Source of the DNA: J054 sp051008735
GTDB taxonomy: Bacteria > Pseudomonadota > Gammaproteobacteria > Steroidobacterales > GCA-2729495
Assembly (NCBI GenBank): GCA_051008735.1
Contig: JBPCXH010000247.1
Span: forward strand, 1 to 9,600
DNA: 9,600 nt
Reading direction: 5' to 3'
Shown here: in pieces, positions 1 to 5,767 of the stretch
Layout: each line of letters opens with the position of its first letter
Position numbering within the stretch: the stretch's first letter is position 1
The notes under the pieces: model-generated
Seen by the model: the letters and a program-made list of their open reading frames with translations, nothing else
The model's database searches: none
What the model was told of the DNA's origin: nothing
Translations under genes and position numbers: made by a program

Positions 1-2
1 GA

Positions 3-131
3 GAGGTCGCCAGCGGTTTCAGTAGCGTGAATGACATCGGCAAATGGGTTTGCATCCTGGCCATGCTGCTGGGACGCCTGGAAATTTTTACGCTCCTGGT
101 GCTGGTCTCACGAACTTTCTGGCGTCCATGA
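3..131 (+). CDS. trkH: TrkH-family potassium uptake protein, C-terminal fragment (5' end outside window)
   Basis: The gene runs in from the left edge and ends at the TGA at 129-131, so only the last 42 residues are visible. They contain the hallmark end of TrkH/TrkG: an SSVNDIGKW stretch, then AMLLGRLEIFTLLVL and a terminal FWRP. In the family this is the last membrane-crossing helix of the K+-translocating subunit, which sits in the inner membrane and is gated by the cytoplasmic NAD-binding TrkA ring. The trkA gene is not in view. The TRAP small-permease ATG lies only 4 nt after this stop, so the genes are probably cotranscribed. The reading is confident for the family; whether the protein is TrkH or TrkG/TrkI cannot be told from the fragment. 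Confidence 0.88.
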   Translation, partial: EVASGFSSVNDIGKWVCILAMLLGRLEIFTLLVLVSRTFWRP

Positions 132-135
132 GTCT

Positions 136-642
136 ATGGAACGTCTGCTGACGCAACTCGAACGCGTCAATCTGCTTGTAGGTCGCAGTGTGGCCTGGCT
201 GACACTGCTCATGGTGCTGGTTACCTTTACTATCGTCGTGCTGCGACGTCTGGATCTGGGCTGGATCTGGCTGCAGGAATCCGTGACCTTCATGCACGCG
301 GCCGTTTTCATGCTCGGAGCAGCCTATACCCTGGCGAAAGAAGAGCATGTCCGCGTGGACGTTTTCTATCGCGGCGCCGACCCCAGGCGTCGCGCCTTCA
401 TCGACGCTCTGGGTGCGCTTCTTTTTATCCTGCCCGTCACCACTTTTCTCTTCTTGCAGAGTCTGGACTATGTGTCAGTAGCCTGGCAGATACGTGAAGG
501 CTCGCGCGATGCCGGCGGCCTGGCCTATCCCGCAGTGCCCCTGGTCAAGAGTCTGATTCCGCTGACTGCTGTGCTGCTTGGAATTCAGGGTGTTGTCATG
601 CTTCTGCGCAACATACTTCTGCTGAAGCGGAGCCGCTCATGA
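136..642 (+). CDS. dctQ: TRAP transporter small permease subunit (DctQ family)
   Basis: This is the small inner-membrane subunit of a tripartite ATP-independent periplasmic transporter, which works with DctM and a periplasmic binding protein to import organic acids or similar solutes using a Na+ or H+ gradient. The 168-residue product has four hydrophobic segments (about 15-36, 48-66, 88-110, 134-162) and the typical HVRVDVFY motif at 71-78 after helix 2, followed by a conserved middle GSRDAGG and YP element at 122-132. The length is usual for the family. I chose the ATG at 136 because the longer frame from 31 would lie inside the trkH reading frame and its extra residues look unlike the family. 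No strong Shine-Dalgarno is seen, consistent with coupling to trkH. The gene overlaps dctM by 4 bp. The substrate cannot be read from the sequence. Confidence 0.9.
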   Translation: MERLLTQLERVNLLVGRSVAWLTLLMVLVTFTIVVLRRLDLGWIWLQESVTFMHAAVFMLGAAYTLAKEEHVRVDVFYRGADPRRRAFIDALGALLFILPVTTFLFLQSLDYVSVAWQIREGSRDAGGLAYPAVPLVKSLIPLTAVLLGIQGVVMLLRNILLLKRSRS

Positions 643-2006
643 TGGCCCTGGTGATGTTCCTGGCCGTGATTGCGATCATGCTCGCCGGGTTTCCCGTGGC
701 TTTTACCCTGGCGGGCACAGCGCTGCTGTTTGCATTGGGTGGCGCTGCGGCGGGTGTTTTCGATCCGGCTTTTCTGGGCACCATGCCCAATCGCGTGTTT
801 GGCATCATGGGTAATGAAACCCTGGTAGCAGTGCCGCTGTTCGTCTTCATGGGCATCACCCTGGAGCGGGCGCGCATTGCGGAAGACCTGCTGGATACCC
901 TGAGTCTGTTATTCGGCAAGCTACGCGGCGGTCTGGCGATCGCAGTAACCCTGGTGGGCATGCTGCTGGCGGCCAGCACCGGCATCGTCGGCGCGACCGT
1001 GGTCACCATGGGCTTGTTGTCGCTGCCGACAATGCTCAAACGAGGGTATGACCCCGCCGTTGCCACCGGGATCATCAGTGCATCCGGCACCCTGGGGCAG
1101 ATTATTCCCCCGTCCATCATCCTGGTATTACTTGGCGACGTGCTGGGCTCAGCCTATCAACAGGCCCAGCTTAGCCAGGGCATTTTTAATCCCAAGACCG
1201 TCTCCGTCGGCGACCTGTTTGTCGGCGCGCTGATTCCCGGCTTGCTGCTGGTGGCCTTGTATATCAGCTGGCTGCTGATAGTGGCGTGGTTACGCCCGGC
1301 GGCCATGCCACCGGGGCGCCTTGAGGATTCGGCCCCAACTGATCTGGGCAGCCGGGTTCTGAGTGCCCTGCTGCCGCCTCTGTTGCTTATCGTCGCCGTA
1401 CTCGGCTCTATCATCACCGGCTTTGCCACACCCACGGAAGCGGCGGCCGTCGGCGCTGCCGGCGCCCTGGCGCTGGCAGCTATTCGCGGCCAGCTCACCG
1501 CCAATCGCCTCACGGAAATCGTGCGGGGCACGACCCGGATCAGCAGTATGGTGTTCCTTATTCTGATTGGTGCTTCCCTTTTCTCCCTTGTGTTTCGAGG
1601 CTACGGCGGCGATGAGGTGGTGCGCAATCTGCTGACGGGGCTGCCGGGGGGCGTCATTGGCGCTGTGCTGGTGGTGATGCTGGTGATGTTCCTGCTGGGC
1701 TTTGTCCTCGATTTCATCGAGATCACTTTTGTCGTCGTGCCCATTGTCGGGCCAGTGCTGCTGGCCATGGGGCTCGATCCGGTCTGGCTGGGCATCATGA
1801 TTGCCATCAATTTACAGACTTCCTTTCTGACACCGCCCTTTGGTTTTGCCCTGTTCTATTTGCGCGGTGTTGCGCCGCCCGAGGTTCCTACCCTGGCAAT
1901 GTACCGGGGTGTGATTCCCTTCGTGATCATTCAATTGCTGACCTTATTACTGCTGGCCGCCTGGCCGGGCATCGTCACCTGGCTGCCGGGTCTGGTTTAC
2001 GGGTAA
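639..2006 (+). CDS. dctM: TRAP transporter large permease subunit (DctM family)
   Basis: This is the large, transporting membrane subunit of the TRAP system. The 455-residue product is hydrophobic throughout, with roughly 12 membrane-spanning segments. It shows DctM signatures: an N-terminal helix ending in AGFPVAFTLAG, the GTLGQIIPPSIILVLLGD loop about residues 150-167, and near the C-terminus NLQTSFLTPPFGFALFYLRG, a hallmark of the family. Its ATG at 639 overlaps the dctQ TGA in an ATGA, which indicates translational coupling and a fixed 1:1 membrane complex; a second ATG follows at 642. There is no dctP gene downstream, because the next gene is convergent. The family is certain. The substrate is unknown; DctM sequence places it in the broad DctM/SiaT/TakM group only. 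Confidence 0.95.
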   Translation: MMALVMFLAVIAIMLAGFPVAFTLAGTALLFALGGAAAGVFDPAFLGTMPNRVFGIMGNETLVAVPLFVFMGITLERARIAEDLLDTLSLLFGKLRGGLAIAVTLVGMLLAASTGIVGATVVTMGLLSLPTMLKRGYDPAVATGIISASGTLGQIIPPSIILVLLGDVLGSAYQQAQLSQGIFNPKTVSVGDLFVGALIPGLLLVALYISWLLIVAWLRPAAMPPGRLEDSAPTDLGSRVLSALLPPLLLIVAVLGSIITGFATPTEAAAVGAAGALALAAIRGQLTANRLTEIVRGTTRISSMVFLILIGASLFSLVFRGYGGDEVVRNLLTGLPGGVIGAVLVVMLVMFLLGFVLDFIEITFVVVPIVGPVLLAMGLDPVWLGIMIAINLQTSFLTPPFGFALFYLRGVAPPEVPTLAMYRGVIPFVIIQLLTLLLLAAWPGIVTWLPGLVYG

Positions 2007-2035
2007 GGCTGTAGTCTGATGCGTCGCACAGCCTT
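2005..2035 (+). terminator. Inverted repeat after dctM, possible weak terminator
   Basis: AAGGCTGT at 2005-2012 pairs exactly with ACAGCCTT at 2028-2035, with a 15-nt loop between. The left arm overlaps the dctM stop codon. It sits between two convergent genes, where a terminator is expected. There is no T-tract on either strand, so intrinsic termination is doubtful; the fold may instead protect the mRNA end. Confidence 0.3.
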
Positions 2036-2048
2036 TGCCTGCCCAAGT

Positions 2049-2666
2049 CTAGTGATTACACAGGACTTTGACTTTCTTAATAGCGGCATCCACGTCCCGG
2101 TCTGATTCGGCGGCCAGTAGGGCCTGCTTGGCCGTGTCACACGCCTCGGCGTCTTCCTGATGAATGGAACGCAACTGCTGTTCCACCGGATGATTCAGCG
2201 TGGGACCGCACATTTCATTCGACACCCGCCGCAGATTAGTGGTACGGCCTGTTTCAACGGCTACACAGTCACCCCTTACCAGGTGTGTATCGTCAGTGAC
2301 GACTTTGATCTCACCACCGGATTGTTTTCTGACCGTGTAGCTCATCGCTTTACTGGAACCTTCTCTAACCCTCTGCGTAACACCACCGAGCAAGGCACCG
2401 GCGCCAGCGCCCGCTGCTGCACCGGCCGCATTCCGGCCCGCCGCCAGCCCAATGACGCCGCCAATAATGGCACCCAGGGTCGCGCTCTTACCCACATCGG
2501 ACTGGAGGTCCACTTGCTCAACATTGGTGACCTTGCCGTAACTGATGCTGATCGGGACATTCTGATTATCTCGGGAAACACCCCCGCCACTGGTCTCGCA
2601 CCCAGCCAGGAAGACAAGACTGGCCGTCGTCAGGAATAAAGTGCTCAATCGGGTTGGCGTCTGCAT
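2049..2666 (-). CDS. SlyB/PcP-like glycine-zipper 2TM outer-membrane lipoprotein
   Basis: The 205-residue product starts with a lipoprotein signal peptide, with lipobox LAGC and the lipidated cysteine at residue 23. The next residue is Glu rather than Asp, which predicts sorting to the outer membrane. After a short linker and a strand-rich stretch (GKVTNVEQVDL, 44-54), residues 65-96 form a glycine-zipper hairpin rich in Gly-x3-Gly and Ala repeats. Residues 107-140 resemble the SlyB C-terminal region that handles binding or packing. The tail beyond about 155 is a charged, helical extension (two cysteines at 176 and 203) not usual in short SlyB proteins. SlyB-type proteins are linked to outer-membrane integrity under stress; that role is inferred here. 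It is the last gene of a three-gene minus-strand unit, with an AGGAG 6 nt before its ATG. Confidence 0.85.
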   Translation of the reverse strand: MQTPTRLSTLFLTTASLVFLAGCETSGGGVSRDNQNVPISISYGKVTNVEQVDLQSDVGKSATLGAIIGGVIGLAAGRNAAGAAAGAGAGALLGGVTQRVREGSSKAMSYTVRKQSGGEIKVVTDDTHLVRGDCVAVETGRTTNLRRVSNEMCGPTLNHPVEQQLRSIHQEDAEACDTAKQALLAAESDRDVDAAIKKVKVLCNH

Positions 2667-2672
2667 TTCAGG

Positions 2673-2677
2673 CTCCT
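2673..2677 (-). promoter_or_regulatory. Ribosome binding site of the glycine-zipper lipoprotein
   Basis: AGGAG on the minus strand, 6 nt before the ATG at 2666. It lies just past the stop of the upstream CrtO-like gene and supports both the start choice and polycistronic translation. Confidence 0.7.
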
Positions 2678-2683
2678 GCTTGG

Positions 2684-3187
2684 CTATCGGGTTGGTTCCC
2701 GTTTAAAGGCAACACGTTGTAGTACGCGTCCTATTCTCAGCCTGTTATAGCGCTGCAGCATGATGGGGTAAAGGTTCAGGCCGATATTCGCGAACCACAG
2801 CCAGACAACAGCCGTCCGCCCAAGAAGGCTTTCCGTTAGTTCAATGCCCAGGCCCATGGCCAGGAAACCGCCCAGATGACGCCATTCAATCAGTCGCGTG
2901 CGGCGTTCATAGTTGCGCAATGCGCGCAGGGCCGAATAACCGCCCGGCGGGATTGCTCGCTCTCCCCGCCGTCTCGCGATCCAGTCGCCGCTGGTAGGCA
3001 CGTAGCGCTTGAACAAAGGGACGCCCGACCAACGATAAAACCACGCATTGCGCCACTGCTCAATGGGCTTGAGGGTGAAGTACCAGGTGCGAAATTCCAG
3101 CCAAAACGCTGGCAATATCCCGCTATAAGAGAATTCCAGATCCTGAGGGCGAGCTGCCTCAGCAGAGCGCGTAGCGGGCGAGCTCAT
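2684..3187 (-). CDS. CrtO-like membrane protein (glycosyl-4,4'-diaponeurosporenoate acyltransferase family)
   Basis: The 167-residue product resembles the small CrtO family named after the enzyme that adds the fatty acid in staphyloxanthin synthesis. Visible family traits are a central basic block with a VPTSGDW turn (63-69), the ERRTRLIEWRH segment (94-104) with Glu101 and His104 as candidate catalytic residues, two closely spaced hydrophobic segments (about 104-120 and 126-144), and a C-terminal NLYPIMLQRYNRLR block (138-151), which is the strongest hallmark. Length fits the family (about 165). The family is widespread in bacteria that make no staphyloxanthin, and no carotenoid gene is seen here, so the substrate is open. 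Its ATG overlaps the stop of the DUF427 gene (ATGA, 3184-3187), indicating coupling, and a lipoprotein gene follows after 17 nt. The family assignment is from motif memory and is fairly, not fully, secure. Confidence 0.68.
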   Translation of the reverse strand: MSSPATRSAEAARPQDLEFSYSGILPAFWLEFRTWYFTLKPIEQWRNAWFYRWSGVPLFKRYVPTSGDWIARRRGERAIPPGGYSALRALRNYERRTRLIEWRHLGGFLAMGLGIELTESLLGRTAVVWLWFANIGLNLYPIMLQRYNRLRIGRVLQRVAFKREPTR

Positions 3188-3465
3188 GACGACACCTCGA
3201 CCCCACGCCAGAACGCCACTCTGTCGGTAATTTCACGGGCAGCATCTTTTGGTTTGGCGTAATACCACGCCGCGTCGGCATTTTTCTGACCATCAACAAT
3301 CACATGATAGTAGTTCGCGGTACCCTTCCAAGGGCAGAACGTGGTTTTGTCACTTTTCTCCAAATGATCCTGCTTGGTCGCCCTGACAGGAAAATAGTGA
3401 TTACCTTCCACCACCACGGTGTCATCGCTCTCGGCAATTACCGTGCCATTCCAGCTTGCTTTCAT
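3184..3465 (-). CDS. DUF427 domain protein
   Basis: This 93-residue soluble protein is a complete single DUF427 domain. It begins with MKASWNGTVIAESDDTVVVEGNHYFP and carries the highly conserved KSDKTTFCPWKGTANYY core (residues 38-53, with CPWKG at 44-48), followed by the typical AAWYYAKPKDAA segment (65-76) and DRVAFW near the end. The family folds as a small beta-barrel; its biochemical role is not established. A strong AAGGAG lies 7 nt before the ATG. It is the first gene of a unit with the CrtO-like gene (4-bp overlap) and the glycine-zipper lipoprotein. The frame is confident; the function is unknown. Confidence 0.93.
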   Translation of the reverse strand: MKASWNGTVIAESDDTVVVEGNHYFPVRATKQDHLEKSDKTTFCPWKGTANYYHVIVDGQKNADAAWYYAKPKDAAREITDRVAFWRGVEVSS

Positions 3466-3472
3466 TATTATT

Positions 3473-3478
3473 CTCCTT
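3473..3478 (-). promoter_or_regulatory. Ribosome binding site of the DUF427 gene
   Basis: AAGGAG on the minus strand, 7 nt before the ATG at 3465, a near-perfect Shine-Dalgarno. It fixes the start of the first gene of the DUF427/CrtO-like/lipoprotein unit. Confidence 0.8.
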
Positions 3479-3538
3479 CGGGATCAACGGCCGGTTGCGC
3501 TAAGAGTCCCGATATTTTCACAACAGTGCATAATATTT

Positions 3539-3563
3539 CGCTGAAAAGCGCAATCGGGATTGC
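3539..3563. repeat. Two small inverted repeats between divergent genes
   Basis: CGCT-GAAA-AGCG at 3539-3550 forms a 4-bp stem with a GNRA-type loop. It is followed at once by GCAAT-CGGG-ATTGC at 3550-3563, a 5-bp stem. They sit in the 150-bp region between the divergent DUF427 and HicB-like genes, upstream of the HicB-like start. They could be an operator or an mRNA leader hairpin, but such short repeats also arise by chance. Confidence 0.3.
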
Positions 3564-3603
3564 ATGCGCTTATCCGATCTGCGGTGAAAACCAAGCCAGC
3601 CCT

Positions 3604-3610
3604 GGAGGGG
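3604..3610 (+). promoter_or_regulatory. Ribosome binding site deciding the HicB-like start
   Basis: GGAGGGG lies 6 nt before the ATG at 3617. This strong Shine-Dalgarno sets the start at 3617 rather than the upstream TTG at 3560, whose added residues do not belong to the HicB fold. Confidence 0.7.
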
Positions 3611-3616
3611 CAGCCC

Positions 3617-3934
3617 ATGCATCTATACATCGGCGTGCGCCTGAAACAGCAGAAATCGGGCAACTGGGGAGCTGATGCCCCGGACGTGCCGGGTTGCGAA
3701 GTCCGGGGGGACACATCCGGAGAGGCCCTGGCTCGTGTGCGTCTGGCCCTGGAGGGGCGCATTGCAGAACGCCTGGGTCGAGGCGAATCTCTCCCTGAAC
3801 CGCGCGGGCTTGATGAGTTACAGGCGGCCGAGAACAGCGGTGGCGAATTTTTCAGTGTGCATATGAATCTGCGCCACCTGCAGGCACTGGCTCGACACCA
3901 GGCGGGGCGTTGGGAAAAACCCGAACAGAACTAG
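3617..3934 (+). CDS. HicB-like protein (solitary, no HicA partner)
   Basis: The 105-residue product starts with the HicB pattern: strand MHLYIGVRLKQQ, GNWGADAPDVPGC (residues 15-27), GDTSGEALARVRLALEGRI (31-49) and a LPEPRGLDEL turn (59-68). This is the partly degraded RNase H-like fold of type II HicB antitoxins. The remaining 35 residues contain another strand (GGEFFSVHMNL, 75-85) and a short basic helix, but no obvious helix-turn-helix or ribbon-helix-helix DNA-binding domain. A HicA toxin (a small dsRNA-binding-like protein of about 60 residues) would normally lie next to it. The 3' neighbour is a convergent thioesterase and the 5' neighbour is divergent, so no toxin is present. It is likely a stand-alone HicB-like protein of unknown role. 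Its TAG stop overlaps the opposing gene's stop. Confidence 0.8.
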   Translation: MHLYIGVRLKQQKSGNWGADAPDVPGCEVRGDTSGEALARVRLALEGRIAERLGRGESLPEPRGLDELQAAENSGGEFFSVHMNLRHLQALARHQAGRWEKPEQN

Positions 3935-4404
3935 ACGGGCGGCTCAGCCATGGTTTCTGGCATGGGCACAGCAACTGCCTGGCCCCGCACACGTATCTGG
4001 TCCGCCGCCCATAGCTCCACCGCCACGATCACCTTGCGCCGACCCAGTTCCGCCGGGCGGGCCTTGAGTTCCAGTATTTCCCCCACAGGCGTCGGGACAA
4101 GAAAATCGATATTTAAAGCGGCCGTCACAAATCGAAAATCAGGCTGGCTGCCGGGGGATCTGCCTTCAGCTGCGTAGGACGCTGCAGCAGCGGTCGCCAT
4201 AGCATGGCAGTCAATCAGCGAAGCGATGAGCCCGCCATAAACAAATCCGGGCACCGCGATATGGTGCGGCTCGGGTGTAAACCGGGCGACAGCCTGTTCG
4301 CCGTCCCACCGACTTTCGATCTGCAGGCCGTGTTCATTCAGACGGCCACAGCCATAGCAATGGCTGAATTCCGGCGGATAAAAATCCTGAATGGCTTCCG
4401 CCAC
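3931..4404 (-). CDS. PaaI-family hotdog-fold thioesterase
   Basis: This is a predicted acyl-CoA thioesterase. The 157-residue product opens with AEAIQDFYPPEFSHCYGCGRLN, where the CYGCG pair (16-20) is typical of this subfamily. It then has the hotdog helix GFVYGGLIASLIDCHAMA (53-70) with the candidate catalytic Asp65, and beta strands including FVTAALNIDFLVPTPVG. I start it at the GTG at 4404, just 2 nt after the stop of the upstream rhombotarget lipoprotein gene and following GGCGGA. The longer frame to an ATG at 4503 would overlap that gene by 97 bp and add an N-terminus foreign to the family. It is probably cotranscribed with the lipoprotein. The substrate is unknown. Its TAG stop lies inside the CTAG shared with the HicB-like gene. 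Confidence 0.88.
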   Translation of the reverse strand: MAEAIQDFYPPEFSHCYGCGRLNEHGLQIESRWDGEQAVARFTPEPHHIAVPGFVYGGLIASLIDCHAMATAAAASYAAEGRSPGSQPDFRFVTAALNIDFLVPTPVGEILELKARPAELGRRKVIVAVELWAADQIRVRGQAVAVPMPETMAEPPV

Positions 4405-4406
4405 TG

Positions 4407-5255
4407 TCAGATCCGCCTGCGGATGAATGTCAGCACCAGGAACAGAATCAGAATCGTTGCACCGCTTAACGCACCGGAGCCACCCTCGCGGCCCTTCTGC
4501 CATGTCACATCAGCCAGCGTCGGTTCTTCTTCAAGGCGCACCTCAAAGCGGTCCAGCTCGGTCATCAGGTTTCCGGTCATATCAGCCATCGCAGCTGAGA
4601 AGCCGGCCGCGCGATCGTCACGTAATTTTTCTGTGCTCTTCACCGCCGTGGTTTGCGACTGACGCTTGTCGGTACCGGGTGCCCGGAACAACAAATTGCC
4701 TGTGGGCACATCAAAAACAGCCGTATCAACAAAGGTCTGCACTTCATTCTCTGTCGCCGGAATGACGTAGGCGCCGACAATAGTCCAGTACAGCAATGAA
4801 GCAGTGGTTTCATCGGTTGCTGCCACCTGATCGTAAGAAACCAGAGCGATCACATCCACGCCATAGAGTCGGGCAACCTGCTGCATACCCGCGAATCCAC
4901 TGTTGGCTCGGAGATAAGTTTCAGGAATTACTTCAATGCGCTCAATGTACTCGCGGTCAACAAAGGCTTTTCGCACTTCATTAAGCAGTTCATCTTTTTT
5001 CGTTTCGGTTAAACCCTGGATACCCGCCCCTGCGCTGGGCACGAAAGCGATCCCCGCCCGCAGCGGCAACTCCAGCTTTGGTATCCCCGGCGTGAGCTCC
5101 GGTGGAACCTCGCCCTCCGGGTACAGGTAATCAACGAGGCTACTTGAAACACCTTTGCGGGCCTCGAAGGCATCAGGCCCGCCCAACAGCCAGCTACAAC
5201 CGCCAGCAAATATCACGAGAACCAGACCAGTCAGGCGAAAATAGTATCCGGACAT
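4407..5255 (-). CDS. Rhombotarget lipoprotein with GlyGly-CTERM tail
   Basis: The 282-residue product has anchors at both ends. At the N-terminus is a lipoprotein signal peptide with lipobox AGGC and lipidation Cys20, followed by Ser. At the C-terminus is a GlyGly-CTERM signal: REGGSGALSG (256-265, GG at 258-259), a hydrophobic helix (about 266-278) and the basic cap RRRI. That tail is the known recognition signal for rhombosortase, a rhomboid-type intramembrane protease acting with type II secretion. The middle (about 60-240) fits the rhombotarget lipoprotein family, with RAGIAFVPS, a helix KKDELLNEVRKAF and ARLYGVDVIALVSYDQ. I chose the ATG at 5255 over one at 5294 because AAGGGG sits 7 nt upstream and the signal peptide then has normal length. 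No rhombosortase gene is in the window. The thioesterase follows after 2 nt. The function of the mature protein is unknown. Confidence 0.85.
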   Translation of the reverse strand: MSGYYFRLTGLVLVIFAGGCSWLLGGPDAFEARKGVSSSLVDYLYPEGEVPPELTPGIPKLELPLRAGIAFVPSAGAGIQGLTETKKDELLNEVRKAFVDREYIERIEVIPETYLRANSGFAGMQQVARLYGVDVIALVSYDQVAATDETTASLLYWTIVGAYVIPATENEVQTFVDTAVFDVPTGNLLFRAPGTDKRQSQTTAVKSTEKLRDDRAAGFSAAMADMTGNLMTELDRFEVRLEEEPTLADVTWQKGREGGSGALSGATILILFLVLTFIRRRI

Positions 5256-5262
5256 GCTTATA

Positions 5263-5268
5263 CCCCTT
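5263..5268 (-). promoter_or_regulatory. Ribosome binding site of the rhombotarget lipoprotein
   Basis: AAGGGG on the minus strand, 7 nt before the ATG at 5255. It supports that start over the in-frame ATG at 5294, which has no comparable site. Confidence 0.6.
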
Positions 5269-5323
5269 TTCGAAGTCAGGCCAATTGAGTTCAACTAATC
5301 GCTAAAGCGGGTTCACTATCTGA

Positions 5324-5710
5324 TTACCAGTGTAAACGATGGCGATCACGCCACCAGAGGCCCGCAACTACAGCGGCGAATATCGTATAGCCCAGGACAA
5401 ACACCCAAAGTTCAGCATCGTAGAAAAGCAAACGATGCAACCAGTCCTGCACAAAACTGTGCTCGTAGGGCATCTGACCGGCGCGAACTCGCAATTCATT
5501 TTCCCAAAGAGTCAATGGACAGATCTGCCCCAGCCAGGCCTGTACAACAACAATAGCAATGGCCAGCAAATGAAGCAGACGGAATTTTAAAGAAAAGGCC
5601 CAGGTCCAGCCTGTCCATCGGGCAACAATAACAATCAGTAACCCCACGACCACGAAGGCCACAAATAAAAAATGGACGGTCAGTACGAGGTCGGCAAGAT
5701 ACTGATACAT
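5324..5710 (-). CDS. DUF2784 inner-membrane protein
   Basis: This 128-residue membrane protein matches the DUF2784 family. It has a first helix with ADLVLTVHFLFVAFVVVG (6-23), a second about 46-62 that runs into the hallmark ICPLTLWENELRVRAG (63-78), a short amphipathic stretch with the FVQDWLHRLLF element (86-96), and a last helix about 101-120 ending in a basic tail. The conserved ICPLT and WEN residues are intact. The start is the ATG at 5710; a TTG two codons earlier is the only alternative and no strong Shine-Dalgarno separates them. It lies 57 nt after the GFA-family gene in the same direction, so they may share a transcript. The family function is unknown. Confidence 0.88.
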   Translation of the reverse strand: MYQYLADLVLTVHFLFVAFVVVGLLIVIVARWTGWTWAFSLKFRLLHLLAIAIVVVQAWLGQICPLTLWENELRVRAGQMPYEHSFVQDWLHRLLFYDAELWVFVLGYTIFAAVVAGLWWRDRHRLHW

Positions 5711-5767
5711 GCTCAATGAAGTGTGAGGCGTCGGCCGGAACTTCGTTCAAGCTCAGCCCAACAGACT

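Noticed and set aside
31..135. N-terminal extension of the small TRAP permease to an ATG-like start at 31
   Set aside because: This stretch is the C-terminal coding end of trkH in another frame, and the extra residues are unlike DctQ proteins.
596..1120. 174-residue open frame antisense to dctM
   Set aside because: It lies entirely across a strong membrane-transporter gene and has the Ser/Arg/Met-rich look of a shadow frame.
2160..2639. 159-residue open frame antisense to the glycine-zipper lipoprotein
   Set aside because: The opposite strand encodes a clear lipoprotein with signal peptide and domain; the antisense product has no recognisable feature or ribosome binding site.
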